Below are positions 1 through 8,055 of a DNA stretch of 47,110 nucleotides, in pieces. The stretch lies in NCBI GenBank assembly GCA_937877655.1, contig CALFJC010000013.1, forward strand, positions 1 to 47,110. The letters are read 5' to 3'. The translations under genes and the position numbers were made by a program. The notes beneath the pieces are model-generated. The model made no database searches and was not told the DNA's origin. It worked only from the letters and a program-made list of their open reading frames with translations. Position 1 is the first letter of the stretch. The number at the start of each line of letters is the position of its first letter. Source of the stretch: an uncultured Selenomonadales bacterium (GTDB lineage: Bacteria; Bacillota; Negativicutes; Selenomonadales; Selenomonadaceae).

Positions 1-15
1 TGCCCTTTCTTTTTG

Positions 16-49
16 CAACTTTTTCTTTGGGCAAGCAAAGAAAAAGTTG
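16..49. repeat. Perfect 14-bp inverted repeat
   Basis: Two arms of 14 bases (16-29 and 36-49) are exact reverse complements around a six-base loop GGCAAG. The stem is AT-rich and no T-run follows on either strand, so it does not look like an ordinary intrinsic terminator. It lies beyond the 3' end of the minus-strand binding-protein gene. It may be a small dispersed hairpin element or the processed end of that transcript. Confidence 0.6.
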
Positions 50-102
50 ATCCTAAAAATAAATTTAAATCTAAACACAATGGAAGCGACGCGCCGAGAT
101 GG

Positions 103-140
103 TTTTGCGAACCCACTTTAGAAAAAAGGGGGGCAACTGC
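103..140 (-). repeat. 3'-flank repeat, copy 1
   Basis: Read on the minus strand directly after the stop codon of the binding-protein gene, this stretch is a run of six C, then a T-rich part, CTAAAGTG and GGGTTCGC. A closely similar string in the same order follows the stop codon of the DNA methyltransferase gene (20311-20350). The shared position right after a stop codon suggests a small 3'-end element. Its function is unknown. Confidence 0.45.
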
Positions 141-1187
141 TCACTTTAGGCGGACGTCATTCATCCAGCGATATAAAAATTCTTGCCGTTGCTTCTCGGA
201 AAAAGTCGGCTGATTGTCGAAAAGCAAAAGATTTTTCCCCGCAAAAGATTTGTAAGCCAAAGTCTGCGGATTAGTCGGGATAAAATAAAAGCCGTTCGTT
301 TGCAGATAAAGCTGTGCCTCGTCGCCCAACAGCCAATCGGCAAATTTCGCGGCAACTTGATTCTTCGCAACGTCGGTCGTCGTTATCGCAAAGCCCGTAA
401 GGAGATAACTCGTGCCGTCGGCAGGATAAATTATTTTCAGCGGATAACCGTTCTGCAAATATCGGAGCGTCTCACTCTCAACCGCAACCGATATATCAAC
501 TTCGCCCATGCCCGCCTGCCGAACAGGATTCGATAAAAATTTTGCGTACTGAACAACTTTGGGATGAATGCCCGTCAAAATTTCGTAAGTCTTCGCGTCA
601 CCAAAATTCCCGATGAGTTGAAACATAAGATTCGCCGAAGCTTCCGCCGCCAAAAAATCCGTTATCCCAACGCGCATATTTCTCGCTTCGGAAAGTTTCT
701 CCCAAGTGTCGGGAATATCAACCGTCGAACGCAAATAATCCCTGTTCGCACAAAAGACTATCGGGTCATACCAAACACCAATCCAACGATCCTGCTCGTC
801 CTTGAAAATATCTTTGACGGCGTCATTGGTTTCGGACGTGTAAGGCGTCAACAAATTTAACTCCGCCGCCTCCTTTAAAATTTTGCTGTCGGCAAGGACA
901 ATGTCAACAGTTCGAACGACAGTCGGATCACTTACCGCATCATTTCTGATTTCTTGCAAAATGTCTTGAGAATTCATCGGCACGAAATTAATTCGGACAT
1001 GATTTTCCCGCTCGTAAACCTCCGCCAAAACCGAAGCCGTTTCAATCGGTAAAGTCGTGTAAGCCGTCAATTCGTGAGTCGGCAAGCCCAAAGTTTTTTT
1101 GTCCGCGTCAACCGGAAAACTCATTCCCGCCACCGCCGCCAAAACCGTCATCAACGCCGTTAAAATAAAAACCGTGTATCGTCGCAT
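141..1187 (-). CDS. ABC transporter substrate-binding protein (iron/AfuA-FbpA type)
   Basis: Extracytoplasmic solute-binding protein of family 1, 348 residues. It has an N-terminal signal peptide (MRRY, then a hydrophobic stretch, then MSFPVDA). The body shows the usual two-lobe features: an ILADSK-like segment, VWYDPIVF, DIPDTWEKL, and near the end AAKFADWLLGDEAQ, which is typical of the Fe3+/spermidine/phosphonate binding family. An upstream in-frame ATG at 1220 is rejected because it lies inside a good -10 box (1219-1224). The ATG at 1187 is preceded by GGGGGA at the right spacing. No permease or ATPase lies beside it in the window, so its partner proteins must be elsewhere or past the left edge. 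The ligand is not readable from sequence; iron is the usual substrate of close relatives. Confidence 0.8.
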   Translation of the reverse strand: MRRYTVFILTALMTVLAAVAGMSFPVDADKKTLGLPTHELTAYTTLPIETASVLAEVYERENHVRINFVPMNSQDILQEIRNDAVSDPTVVRTVDIVLADSKILKEAAELNLLTPYTSETNDAVKDIFKDEQDRWIGVWYDPIVFCANRDYLRSTVDIPDTWEKLSEARNMRVGITDFLAAEASANLMFQLIGNFGDAKTYEILTGIHPKVVQYAKFLSNPVRQAGMGEVDISVAVESETLRYLQNGYPLKIIYPADGTSYLLTGFAITTTDVAKNQVAAKFADWLLGDEAQLYLQTNGFYFIPTNPQTLAYKSFAGKNLLLFDNQPTFSEKQRQEFLYRWMNDVRLK

Positions 1188-1218
1188 TACCAAAATCCCC
1201 CGCGATTTTTTTTCGGGC

Positions 1219-1247
1219 ATTATATAAAATTTGACAAACCTTTACAA
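1219..1247 (-). promoter_or_regulatory. Sigma-70-type promoter of the binding-protein gene
   Basis: On the minus strand TTGTAA (1247-1242) is followed after 17 bases by TATAAT (1224-1219). Transcription would start near 1212, upstream of the ATG at 1187 and downstream of the alternative ATG at 1220, which settles the start choice. It overlaps the plus-strand promoter at 1231-1259. Confidence 0.7.
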
Positions 1248-1259
1248 GAAAATTATTAT
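1231..1259 (+). promoter_or_regulatory. Sigma-70-type promoter of the four-paralogue/fabF operon
   Basis: TTGACA (1231-1236), a 17-base spacer, and TATTAT (1254-1259). The first gene starts at 1312 behind a GGAGG ribosome site. The promoter interleaves with the divergent one, so the two polymerases probably exclude each other. Confidence 0.7.
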
Positions 1260-1311
1260 TCTTGTCGGGAAATGCTCCGCATGATAAAATTTTTTCGGAG
1301 GAGGTTTTAAA

Positions 1312-1743
1312 ATGAAACTCGACAAAATTTGGGAACGCCACAAAGCAGTTGAAACTCTGATTCAAAAAGCTTTTGAGATCGACGAACTTTATCTTCACGA
1401 CAAAGAAAATCTCGACGATTGGACAGGTGCTACGCAAATCAACGGCAATTTGATCACGATTCGCGAAATGATTCGTACCGAAGGACTTTTTCTCGACGCC
1501 GTCGCCGAAATGGACGAAGTGCCCGTTCGCAACACCGACAACAAAAAAATTTTTCTGAGTATCGTTGAAGAAAAACGCCTTGATTTTATCGTCAAAATTC
1601 TTTTGCACACAATCGAATTCACTTTGGATTACATGACCATCTGGAAGGATTTCAAAACGCCGATCGGAAAAAAATTTTACAAAGACACTCAAAGAACACT
1701 CAATGCCCTGCAGAAAAAATATCAAGACCTCTCCGATCTTTAA
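1312..1743 (+). CDS. Unknown 143-aa protein, tandem paralogue 1 of 4
   Basis: I do not recognise this family. The protein is acidic and helix-rich, with no signal peptide or membrane segment. It aligns end to end with the next two gene products: start MKLD, then DDW-x-GA (about residues 39-44), E-x-MIRTE-x-x-FL, a variable middle, and an ending KKYQDLSDL. It is the first gene behind the promoter at 1231, with a strong GGAGG site. The steady order of short conserved blocks argues for a small soluble helical protein, perhaps a scaffold or regulator. The only hint from context is co-transcription with fabF. Confidence 0.75.
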   Translation: MKLDKIWERHKAVETLIQKAFEIDELYLHDKENLDDWTGATQINGNLITIREMIRTEGLFLDAVAEMDEVPVRNTDNKKIFLSIVEEKRLDFIVKILLHTIEFTLDYMTIWKDFKTPIGKKFYKDTQRTLNALQKKYQDLSDL

Positions 1744-1755
1744 GGAGGCGAAAAA

Positions 1756-2184
1756 ATGAAACTCGACACGTTGGATCAAAGACACGAATTAATTGACGAC
1801 ATGATTGAAAAAGGTTTTGAGTTTGAAGAAGGTTTGATTCACGACCAAGAAAACGACGACGATTGGGGCGGCGCAATGAGTACCGTTGAAAATTTAATCG
1901 TGATTGAAGAAATGATTCGCACGGAAGAAATTTTTCTCGGAGCTTTCGCCGAAATGGAAGGCTTTCGCACTCGCAACGGCGACGAAAAAGATGTTTATCT
2001 GACAATCGTTGATGAAAATCTGATTTATTTTATCGATACAATTCTTTTGCGCAGAATTGAGTTTGCTCTCGATCATTTGAACGATTGGAATTTCAAATCG
2101 GAGGGCGGCAAGAAGTTTAAGAAAAATTATTGCAAGAAACTCGACGCGCTGAGAAAAAAATATCAAGACATTTACGATCTTTGA
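1756..2184 (+). CDS. Unknown 142-aa protein, tandem paralogue 2 of 4
   Basis: Second member of the tandem family, 12 bases after the first gene and with its own TAAGGAGG site overlapping the previous stop. It shares MKLDTLDQRHEL, the DDWGGA motif (about residues 39-44), EEMIRTEEIFL, and the ending KKYQDIYDL with its neighbours. It is closer to copy 3 than to copy 4. It is very acidic in the first half and basic near the C-terminus (GGKKFKKN). No catalytic motif is apparent, so the function is unknown. Confidence 0.75.
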   Translation: MKLDTLDQRHELIDDMIEKGFEFEEGLIHDQENDDDWGGAMSTVENLIVIEEMIRTEEIFLGAFAEMEGFRTRNGDEKDVYLTIVDENLIYFIDTILLRRIEFALDHLNDWNFKSEGGKKFKKNYCKKLDALRKKYQDIYDL

Positions 2185-2197
2185 AAGGAGTATTGAA

Positions 2198-2626
2198 ATG
2201 GGCTTGGATACTCTCGATAAAAGATATGATCTCGTCAAGGAAATGATTGATGAGGCTTTTGCGTTTGAAGAGAGCGTTGCCAACCTTGAGGACGATAACG
2301 ATTGGGGCGGCGCAATGACTCTTTTGGATGATTTGGCGGCATTGGAGGACATGATCTGCGCGGAAGAAATTTTTCTCAGTGCCTGCGACGAAATGGGCGA
2401 AGTTCGGACTCGCGACCGCGACGAGCAGGAAGAAATGATAGGAATTTTTTACATGGACGGGCTGAATGTTTTCAACCAAGAAGTTCTTTTGCCGAGATTG
2501 AAACACGCTTTGAAGACTTTGAACGGCTGGGGATTCAGAACGGAGCGCGGCATTGAATTTCAAGAAAAAGCAAGCAAAAATTTAGCCGCTTTACTCAAAA
2601 AATATGACGGACTTTACGACGTTTAA
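2198..2626 (+). CDS. Unknown 142-aa protein, tandem paralogue 3 of 4
   Basis: Third tandem copy, 13 bases after the second, with a GAAAGGAG site. It keeps DNDWGGAM (about residues 37-44), the LEDM-x-x-AEEIFLSA helix and the KKYDGLYDV end. Other positions have drifted: MIRTE has become MICAE, and there is an EEQEEM-type acidic insertion. The drift shows that the duplication is not recent. Function unknown. Confidence 0.75.
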   Translation: MGLDTLDKRYDLVKEMIDEAFAFEESVANLEDDNDWGGAMTLLDDLAALEDMICAEEIFLSACDEMGEVRTRDRDEQEEMIGIFYMDGLNVFNQEVLLPRLKHALKTLNGWGFRTERGIEFQEKASKNLAALLKKYDGLYDV

Positions 2627-2637
2627 GGAGGTTTAAA

Positions 2638-3069
2638 ATGAAACTCGACACCGAAAATGAAAGGCTTGACGCCGTAAAAAATCTTCATGTTCGTTTAGGA
2701 AAAATGCTGAAAGTATACGAGCACTCTGAAGAACCAATCAATCATTTGGATATTTTGTGTATAATAGTAATGTCAGAAAGATTGGCTGCGATTAAAGATT
2801 TGATTATCGTTGAAATGCTTTTGAATAGCACGCAGGAAACTTTAAAAGAATTGGAAAATTTGTCGGAAAGGTTGCAGGGCAAATTCCTTATCCATTTTGA
2901 ACAAATGGACAACCTTTTTGTAAAAAATTTTTTGATGAATCGCCTTGAATCCATGACAGATTTTCCGATTAAGCAATTCAAAGATCCTCGCGTGATAAAA
3001 TTGCGGAAAGAATTTGTTGCGTTGTCTACGGCTTTGCGTAACAAGTACAAGGAGATTTATAAAATTTGA
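2638..3069 (+). CDS. Unknown 143-aa protein, divergent tandem paralogue 4 of 4
   Basis: Fourth and most divergent copy. It keeps the MKLDTENER start, an acidic helix followed by a middle E-x-LL-x-STQE helix, and the K-Y-K-E-I-Y-K-I end, but has lost the DDWGGA block. Equal length, the same ribosome-site layout (TAAGGAGG overlapping the previous stop) and the terminal pattern support common descent. The next gene, fabF, begins nine bases downstream, so all four are probably transcribed into the fatty-acid synthesis gene. Confidence 0.7.
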   Translation: MKLDTENERLDAVKNLHVRLGKMLKVYEHSEEPINHLDILCIIVMSERLAAIKDLIIVEMLLNSTQETLKELENLSERLQGKFLIHFEQMDNLFVKNFLMNRLESMTDFPIKQFKDPRVIKLRKEFVALSTALRNKYKEIYKI

Positions 3070-3078
3070 AATTGGGGG

Positions 3079-4338
3079 ATGAAAATTTTGTTTGAAAGAA
3101 ACAGAGTAGCGGTCACGGGTTTGGGAGTAATTACTCCGATTGGCACAGGCAAAGAAAATTTTTGGAACGCGCTTCTTGCCGGGAAAAACGGTATCGGAAA
3201 AATTACTCGCTTTGACGCGTCGGATTTGAGTGCTCAAATTGCTGGCGAAGTTCAAGACTTCGAGCCCGCGCAGTTCATTGACAAAAAAGAACTTAAGCGC
3301 ATGGATCGTTATACTCAATTTGCATTGGCGGCAGCGAAACTCGCGATTGAAGATTCAAAGCTTGACATTGAAAAAATTGACGGCGACCGCGCAGGCGTTT
3401 TTATCGGTTCGGGTATCGGCGGCATGGAAACTTTGCACACTCAATATGAAAAAGTTTTTACAAAGGGCGCGTCAAGAATCAGCCCGTTTTTTATCCCGAT
3501 GGCAATTACAAATATGGCGGCGGGCAACGTTGCGATAAATTTTAAACTGCGCGGACCTTGTGAATGTATCGTGACGGCTTGCGCGTCGGGCACAAATGCG
3601 ATAGGCGATGCCTTTCATTTGATTCAGCGCGGCGACGCTGACATAATGTTGGCGGGCGGCTCGGAGGCGGCAATTTCTCCTGCGGGTGTGGCGGGCTTTG
3701 CGGCGATGAAAGCTCTTTGTTCCGACCACAACGACGATCCTTCTCATGCCTCGCGTCCTTTTGATAAAAATCGCAGCGGTTTTGTCATGGGCGAAGGCGC
3801 GGGAATTATTTTGCTTGAAAATTTGGAGCACGCCAAAAATCGCGGCGCGAAAATTTATGCGGAGATTGTCGGCTACGGCAGAAATGACGATGCTTATCAC
3901 ATAACGACGCCCGCGCCCGGCGGAATTTCGCAAGCAAAATGTATGAAACTCGCGCTTGACGACGCGGGATTGAAACCGGAAGAAATTGATTACATAAACG
4001 CGCACGGAACTTCGACGCAATTTAATGACAAGGGCGAGACCGAAGCGATTAAAAATCTTTTCGGCGAACACGCTTATAAAATTCCTGTTTCTTCAACAAA
4101 ATCCATGACGGGGCACATGCTCGGCGCGGCGGGCGGCGTCGAGGCTGTCGCAACAGTTTTGTCCATTGAAAATAATATTGTTCACCCGACGATTAATTAC
4201 GAAACTCCCGACGAAGGACTCGATTTAAATTACGTGCCGAATAAGGCGCAGGAACATGAAGTCTGCGCGGCGATTTCAAATTCATTCGGCTTCGGCGGAC
4301 ATAATGCTTGCGTAGTCTTCAAAAAATTTACGGAGTAA
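3079..4338 (+). CDS. fabF: Beta-ketoacyl-ACP synthase II (FabF)
   Basis: Condensing enzyme of type II fatty-acid synthesis: it adds malonyl-ACP units to acyl-ACP in the cytoplasm. The thiolase-fold Cys-His-His triad is intact: C168 in TACASGTNA, H309 in NAHGTSTQ and H346 in MTGHMLGAAGG. The length of 419 residues is normal. The GGGGG upstream touches the ATG at 3079, which is too close. A TTG at 3088 sits at a better distance and would give a start MFERNRVAVTGLG, so the true start may be nine bases later. Usual neighbours such as acpP and fabD are absent; instead it follows four unknown paralogues and precedes gmhB by three bases. Confidence 0.93.
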   Translation: MKILFERNRVAVTGLGVITPIGTGKENFWNALLAGKNGIGKITRFDASDLSAQIAGEVQDFEPAQFIDKKELKRMDRYTQFALAAAKLAIEDSKLDIEKIDGDRAGVFIGSGIGGMETLHTQYEKVFTKGASRISPFFIPMAITNMAAGNVAINFKLRGPCECIVTACASGTNAIGDAFHLIQRGDADIMLAGGSEAAISPAGVAGFAAMKALCSDHNDDPSHASRPFDKNRSGFVMGEGAGIILLENLEHAKNRGAKIYAEIVGYGRNDDAYHITTPAPGGISQAKCMKLALDDAGLKPEEIDYINAHGTSTQFNDKGETEAIKNLFGEHAYKIPVSSTKSMTGHMLGAAGGVEAVATVLSIENNIVHPTINYETPDEGLDLNYVPNKAQEHEVCAAISNSFGFGGHNACVVFKKFTE

Positions 4339-4341
4339 AAA

Positions 4342-4848
4342 ATGAACAGGGCAATTTTCTTTGACAGAGACGGAGTTTTAAATGAGGAAGTCGGTTATCT
4401 TTGGGAGATTGAAAAATTCAAATGGATTGACGGGGCTCGCGAGGCGATAAAATTTTGTAACGAGCAGGGATTTTTAACAATCGTCGTGACAAATCAGGGC
4501 GGCATTGCCAAAGGGCTTTACACCGCGTCTGATGTCGACAAACTTCATCAAAAAATGCAAGACGATTTGGCGGAGCTCGGCGCGCACATTGACGCTTTTT
4601 ATTATTGTCCGCACCATCCGCAGGGAATTATCGAAGGTTTGAATGTCGAATGCTCCTGCCGCAAGCCCAAGCCCGGTTTAATTTTGGCGGCTTGCAAGGA
4701 TTATGAAATTTCTCCCGCGCACTCCGTTTTATTCGGCGACAGTCTCCGCGACATTGAATCGGCGGCGGCGGCTCGACTTCGGGCAGGAATTTTTTTCACG
4801 GGCGGAAATTTGCTCGAAGTCGTCAAAGCCGAGTTGGAAAAGTTATAA
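4342..4848 (+). CDS. gmhB: D-glycero-beta-D-manno-heptose 1,7-bisphosphate 7-phosphatase
   Basis: HAD-superfamily phosphatase that removes the C7 phosphate in the ADP-heptose pathway feeding the inner core of lipopolysaccharide. HAD motif 1 is FFDRDGVLNEE near the N-terminus, motif 2 is VVTNQGGI, and the GmhB/HisB zinc loop is seen as YCPHHPQG followed by ECSCRKPKPG; the last motif is LFGDSLRDIE. The 168 residues match the family. It starts three bases after the fabF stop, so the two are co-translated. Its presence implies a didermic cell wall. A histidinol-phosphatase role is the alternative, but the zinc loop and context without his genes favour GmhB. Confidence 0.85.
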   Translation: MNRAIFFDRDGVLNEEVGYLWEIEKFKWIDGAREAIKFCNEQGFLTIVVTNQGGIAKGLYTASDVDKLHQKMQDDLAELGAHIDAFYYCPHHPQGIIEGLNVECSCRKPKPGLILAACKDYEISPAHSVLFGDSLRDIESAAAARLRAGIFFTGGNLLEVVKAELEKL

Positions 4849-4856
4849 AAAATTAA

Positions 4857-4885
4857 TTCCCGCGCAGGTTGCGGGAAATTTTTTT
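4857..4885 (+). terminator. Intrinsic terminator between gmhB and deoB
   Basis: TTCCCGC (4857-4863) pairs with GCGGGAA (4871-4877), followed by ATTTTTTT. The loop carries one copy of the CCGCGCAG motif (4860-4867, partly in the stem). deoB begins 11 bases later, so deoB must rely on read-through or a nearby weak promoter. Confidence 0.75.
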
Positions 4886-4896
4886 GAGGTGACAAC

Positions 4897-6069
4897 ATGA
4901 AAATCAATCGCGTTTTTTTAATCGTATTGGACAGCGCGGGTATCGGAGGCGCGGCTGACGCAAAAAATTTCGGCGACGACAATCCGAACACTTTAAAGAC
5001 AATCGCCGCGTCGAAAAATTTTTATACGCCGAATCTTTTACGGCTCGGCTTATTCAACATTGAAGGCATAAATTTTTACGGACGCGAAAAAAATCCTGTC
5101 GGCTCTTTCGCGAGGGTTGTTGAGGCTTCGGCGGGAAAAGATACGACGATTGGGCATTGGGAAATTGCGGGGATAATTTCCGAGCGTCCGCTCCCGACTT
5201 ATCCCGAAGGTTTTCCGCCCGAAGTTATCGGCGAGCTTGAAAAAAGTTTCGGCAGGAAAATTTTATGCAACAAGCCTTATTCGGGCACGCAAGTTATTCG
5301 CGATTACGGGCAGGCGCACGAAATGACGGGCGCATTAATCGTTTACACTTCGGCGGACAGCGTCTTGCAAATTGCGGCGCATGAAAAAATTGTTCCCGTC
5401 GAGGAGCTTTACAAATTTTGTCGGCAAGCGCGAAAAATTATGCGGGGAGTTCACGGCGTGGGGAGGATAATTGCGCGACCTTTTATCGGCGAATATCCGA
5501 ATTACGAACGGACTCCGCGCAGGCATGATTTTTCATTGGAGCCGCCCGCCGAAACGATTTTGGATGCTTTGCAGAAAAAAAATCTTGCGACAATCGGCGT
5601 CGGCAAGATTCAAGATATTTTTGCGGAGCGCGGGATAAGTCGTTCGCTCGGCATTAACGAGAGCAATTCGGACGGCATGAACAAAACTTTTCAACTGATG
5701 GACGAAGATTTTCGCGGGCTGTGTTTCGTGAATTTGGTTGATTTTGATATGAAATTCGGGCACAGGCGCGACGTTGACGGCTACGCACAGGCGATGACGG
5801 TTTTTGATGCGGAGCTTGGAAAATTTTTAGACAAAATGCGCGCCGATGATTTGCTGATGATAACGGCGGATCACGGTTGCGACCCCGCCGCGAAGGGAAC
5901 AGATCATACTCGCGAAAATGTTCCGCTGATAATTTACGGAGAAAAAATCCGCGCAGGCGTCAATCTCGGCACGCTGAAAACTTTTGCGGACATTGCGGCG
6001 ACGCTTGCCGAAATTTTTTCCGTCGAATTTGAAACACGCGGTAAAAGTTTTTTGAAGGAGTTGATTTAA
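4897..6069 (+). CDS. deoB: Phosphopentomutase
   Basis: Interconverts ribose- or deoxyribose-1-phosphate and the 5-phosphate in nucleoside salvage. It has alkaline-phosphatase-superfamily architecture with two metal sites: LIVLDSAGIGG near the start, the phosphorylated-Thr segment KDTTIGHWE, and then VDFDMKFGHRRD and TADHGCDP with TDHTRE at the C-terminus. The 390 residues match DeoB (about 390-400). A GAGGTGAC ribosome site sits directly behind the terminator stem. It is not next to nucleoside phosphorylase genes here. Its TAA stop overlaps the ATG of the following TatD gene by one base. Confidence 0.93.
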   Translation: MKINRVFLIVLDSAGIGGAADAKNFGDDNPNTLKTIAASKNFYTPNLLRLGLFNIEGINFYGREKNPVGSFARVVEASAGKDTTIGHWEIAGIISERPLPTYPEGFPPEVIGELEKSFGRKILCNKPYSGTQVIRDYGQAHEMTGALIVYTSADSVLQIAAHEKIVPVEELYKFCRQARKIMRGVHGVGRIIARPFIGEYPNYERTPRRHDFSLEPPAETILDALQKKNLATIGVGKIQDIFAERGISRSLGINESNSDGMNKTFQLMDEDFRGLCFVNLVDFDMKFGHRRDVDGYAQAMTVFDAELGKFLDKMRADDLLMITADHGCDPAAKGTDHTRENVPLIIYGEKIRAGVNLGTLKTFADIAATLAEIFSVEFETRGKSFLKELI

Positions 6070-6836
6070 TGTTTATAGATACGCACTGTCATTTGGAAGA
6101 CGAAAATTTTTCGAGTGACCGCTTGGAAGTTTTGGCGCGGGCAAAAGCGGCGGGCGTCGAGGCGATTATAAATTTCGGGAGCACATTGGAAAGTTCAATC
6201 GCGGTTGCGGATTTGGCTAAAAATTTTTCGGAGCTTTATGCGGGCGTCGGAATTCATCCCGAAGAAATTGACGACTTCGACGAAAAAACCGGCGCGAAAC
6301 TTGCCGAGCTTGCCGCCGATAAAAAAGTTGTTGCGATTGGAGAAATCGGCTTGGATTATCATTGGGAAAAAGATTCTGCGCGGCGATTGATTCAGCAAAA
6401 AATTTTTATTGAGCAGTTGGATTTGGCGCGGCAGTTGAATTTGCCTGTTTGCATTCACGACCGCGAGGCGCACGGCGACACTTTGAAAATTTTGCAGACG
6501 GAAGGAAAAAATCTGCGCGGAGTGTTGCATTGTTATTCGGGGAGTTTGGAAACTGCGCGAGAAATTTGGAAACTCGGTTGGTTTATCGGCGTTGACGGTC
6601 CTTTGACGTTTAAAAATTCGGCGAAGTTGCCCGAAGTCGTCAAGGCGGCTCCGCGTGACATGATTTTAATCGAAACCGACGCGCCTTATCTTGCGCCCGT
6701 ACCTTTTCGCGGCAAAAGAAATGAACCGGCGTTTGTCGTTGAAGTCGTAAAAAAATTGGCGGAGATTCGCGGAGAAACTTTGGAAGAAGTTGCCGCTTAC
6801 ACTGCCGCCAACGCAAAAAATCTTTACACTTTATAA
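6069..6836 (+). CDS. TatD-family metal-dependent deoxyribonuclease
   Basis: TIM-barrel hydrolase of the TatD family, 255 residues. The metal ligands are visible: HCH in FIDTHCHLED, the E of AIGEIGLDYHW, H of CIHDREA, H of LHCYSGS, and D of ILIETDAPYLAP. Family members act as 3'-5' DNases or D-aminoacyl-tRNA deacylase-like enzymes; the exact substrate is unknown. The ATG overlaps the deoB stop (TAATG). Its stop codon overlaps by six bases the 3' end of the convergent leucine-rich gene, so no separate terminator separates them. Confidence 0.9.
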   Translation: MFIDTHCHLEDENFSSDRLEVLARAKAAGVEAIINFGSTLESSIAVADLAKNFSELYAGVGIHPEEIDDFDEKTGAKLAELAADKKVVAIGEIGLDYHWEKDSARRLIQQKIFIEQLDLARQLNLPVCIHDREAHGDTLKILQTEGKNLRGVLHCYSGSLETAREIWKLGWFIGVDGPLTFKNSAKLPEVVKAAPRDMILIETDAPYLAPVPFRGKRNEPAFVVEVVKKLAEIRGETLEEVAAYTAANAKNLYTL

Positions 6837-7983
6837 AAATGCAACAGGTAAATCAGAGTTCATGCGTTCGAGCCAATTATAAAATCTTTTGCCGAGAATG
6901 ATACCGCGTTCAATTTTGACGCTTTTAATGTTTTTCTCGACAACTTCCCAAGTTTCGTAGCCCGTCGAAAAGTCCTCGTCAGACTTCGCGGCGGGATTTT
7001 TCTTTAGAATTAAAGTTCCATTGTTCAGACTCCAGAAAACATTTCTGCCGCTGTTGACTAATCGATCTCCGCAATAAGAAGCAGTAAACGCAAAGTTGCC
7101 GATAGTTTTTACAGTCACGGGAATTGTCAACTTCTCAAGACGAGTACAATCGGCGAATGCATAAGCATAAATTTTTTTTACGCCATCTTCAATGACAATT
7201 TTTTGAATAACTCGGAGGCTGTCGACCCAAGGCGGCTCCTCGTTTGAATAATTTTTTATCTTGCACATGCCGCCGACAGTTAAGGTTCTACCTTCAACTT
7301 TCCAGCGTAGCTTCTCGTATGCGTCGATTATTTTTACCTTGTTACCAACAATTTTCCAAAATAACTCTTTGCAAGGAATAAGTTCAGCATAATTGCCCGC
7401 CCCTAAATTTCCTTCAAAACCAGAACCTGCCGAGTAATAAATTTCCTCAAGTTTGGGACAAAAGGCGAAGGTAACTGCACCAATTTTAATGACGGAGTCA
7501 GGAATTGTTATTTCTCTTAAGTTTTTGCAATCCCAAAAAGCTCCTTCTCCAATAATCGTAACGCTATTTGGAATTTTTATTGATCTTAAATATGTGCAAT
7601 AACTAAAAGCATAATGCCCTATCGTTTTAACGCTTACAGGAAGATGTATTTCTGTTAAATGCCAACACCAACTGAAGGCATTATCGCCAATTTTTGTAAC
7701 ACCTTCAGGAATTTTTATTCTCCGTCAAATTCACACAGCCTTTGAAAGCATTTTTACCAATGGAAGTAATGCCATCACATACAATAATTTTCTTAATTAA
7801 TTCTTTGCAATCGTACCATGGCGAATTTTTATCGAAATAATCCTCCATTGCCCCATTGCCGCTGATTGTAAAAGTATCGCCTTTAATTTGCCAAGCTAAA
7901 TTTTTCTCGCATTTCCCATTGATTGTAAGCACGCCTTTATCAAGCGTCCAAATCAAATTTTCGCCACACCTGCTACTTAACAT
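6831..7983 (-). pseudogene. BspA-like leucine-rich repeat (LRR_5) protein, broken by one frameshift
   Basis: The gene begins MLSSRCGENL behind AGAGGCG at 7983 and reads through a CGEN-x-x-W / LTI-x-G cap and one LRR_5 repeat. It stops early at 7705 because of one extra base near 7718-7719 (TATTCTCC where intact repeats have TATCTCC). Removing that base restores an open frame down to the stop at 6831, for about 383 residues. The restored frame contains further repeats such as IGEGAFWDCKNL and IGHYAFSYCTYL, then a second CGEN-like cap and one more repeat pair. There is no signal peptide. The intact relative lies at 37066-38523. A sequencing error cannot be excluded, but the extra base lies in an AT-rich slippage-prone stretch. 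Confidence 0.8.
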
Positions 7984-8005
7984 TTCAATCGCCTCTTTAG
8001 AAAAA

Positions 8006-8035
8006 TGACAGCCACAAAATTTCTCGTGACTGTCA
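8006..8035. terminator. Bidirectional terminator below hslU
   Basis: TGACAGCCAC (8006-8015) pairs with GTGACTGTCA (8026-8035) with one G-T pair. A T-run follows on the plus side, and on the minus side the stem is followed by TTTTTCTAA. It ends the minus-strand dprA-hslU operon before the leucine-rich pseudogene. Confidence 0.65.
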
Positions 8036-8055
8036 AATTTTTTTGCCCGAAATTT

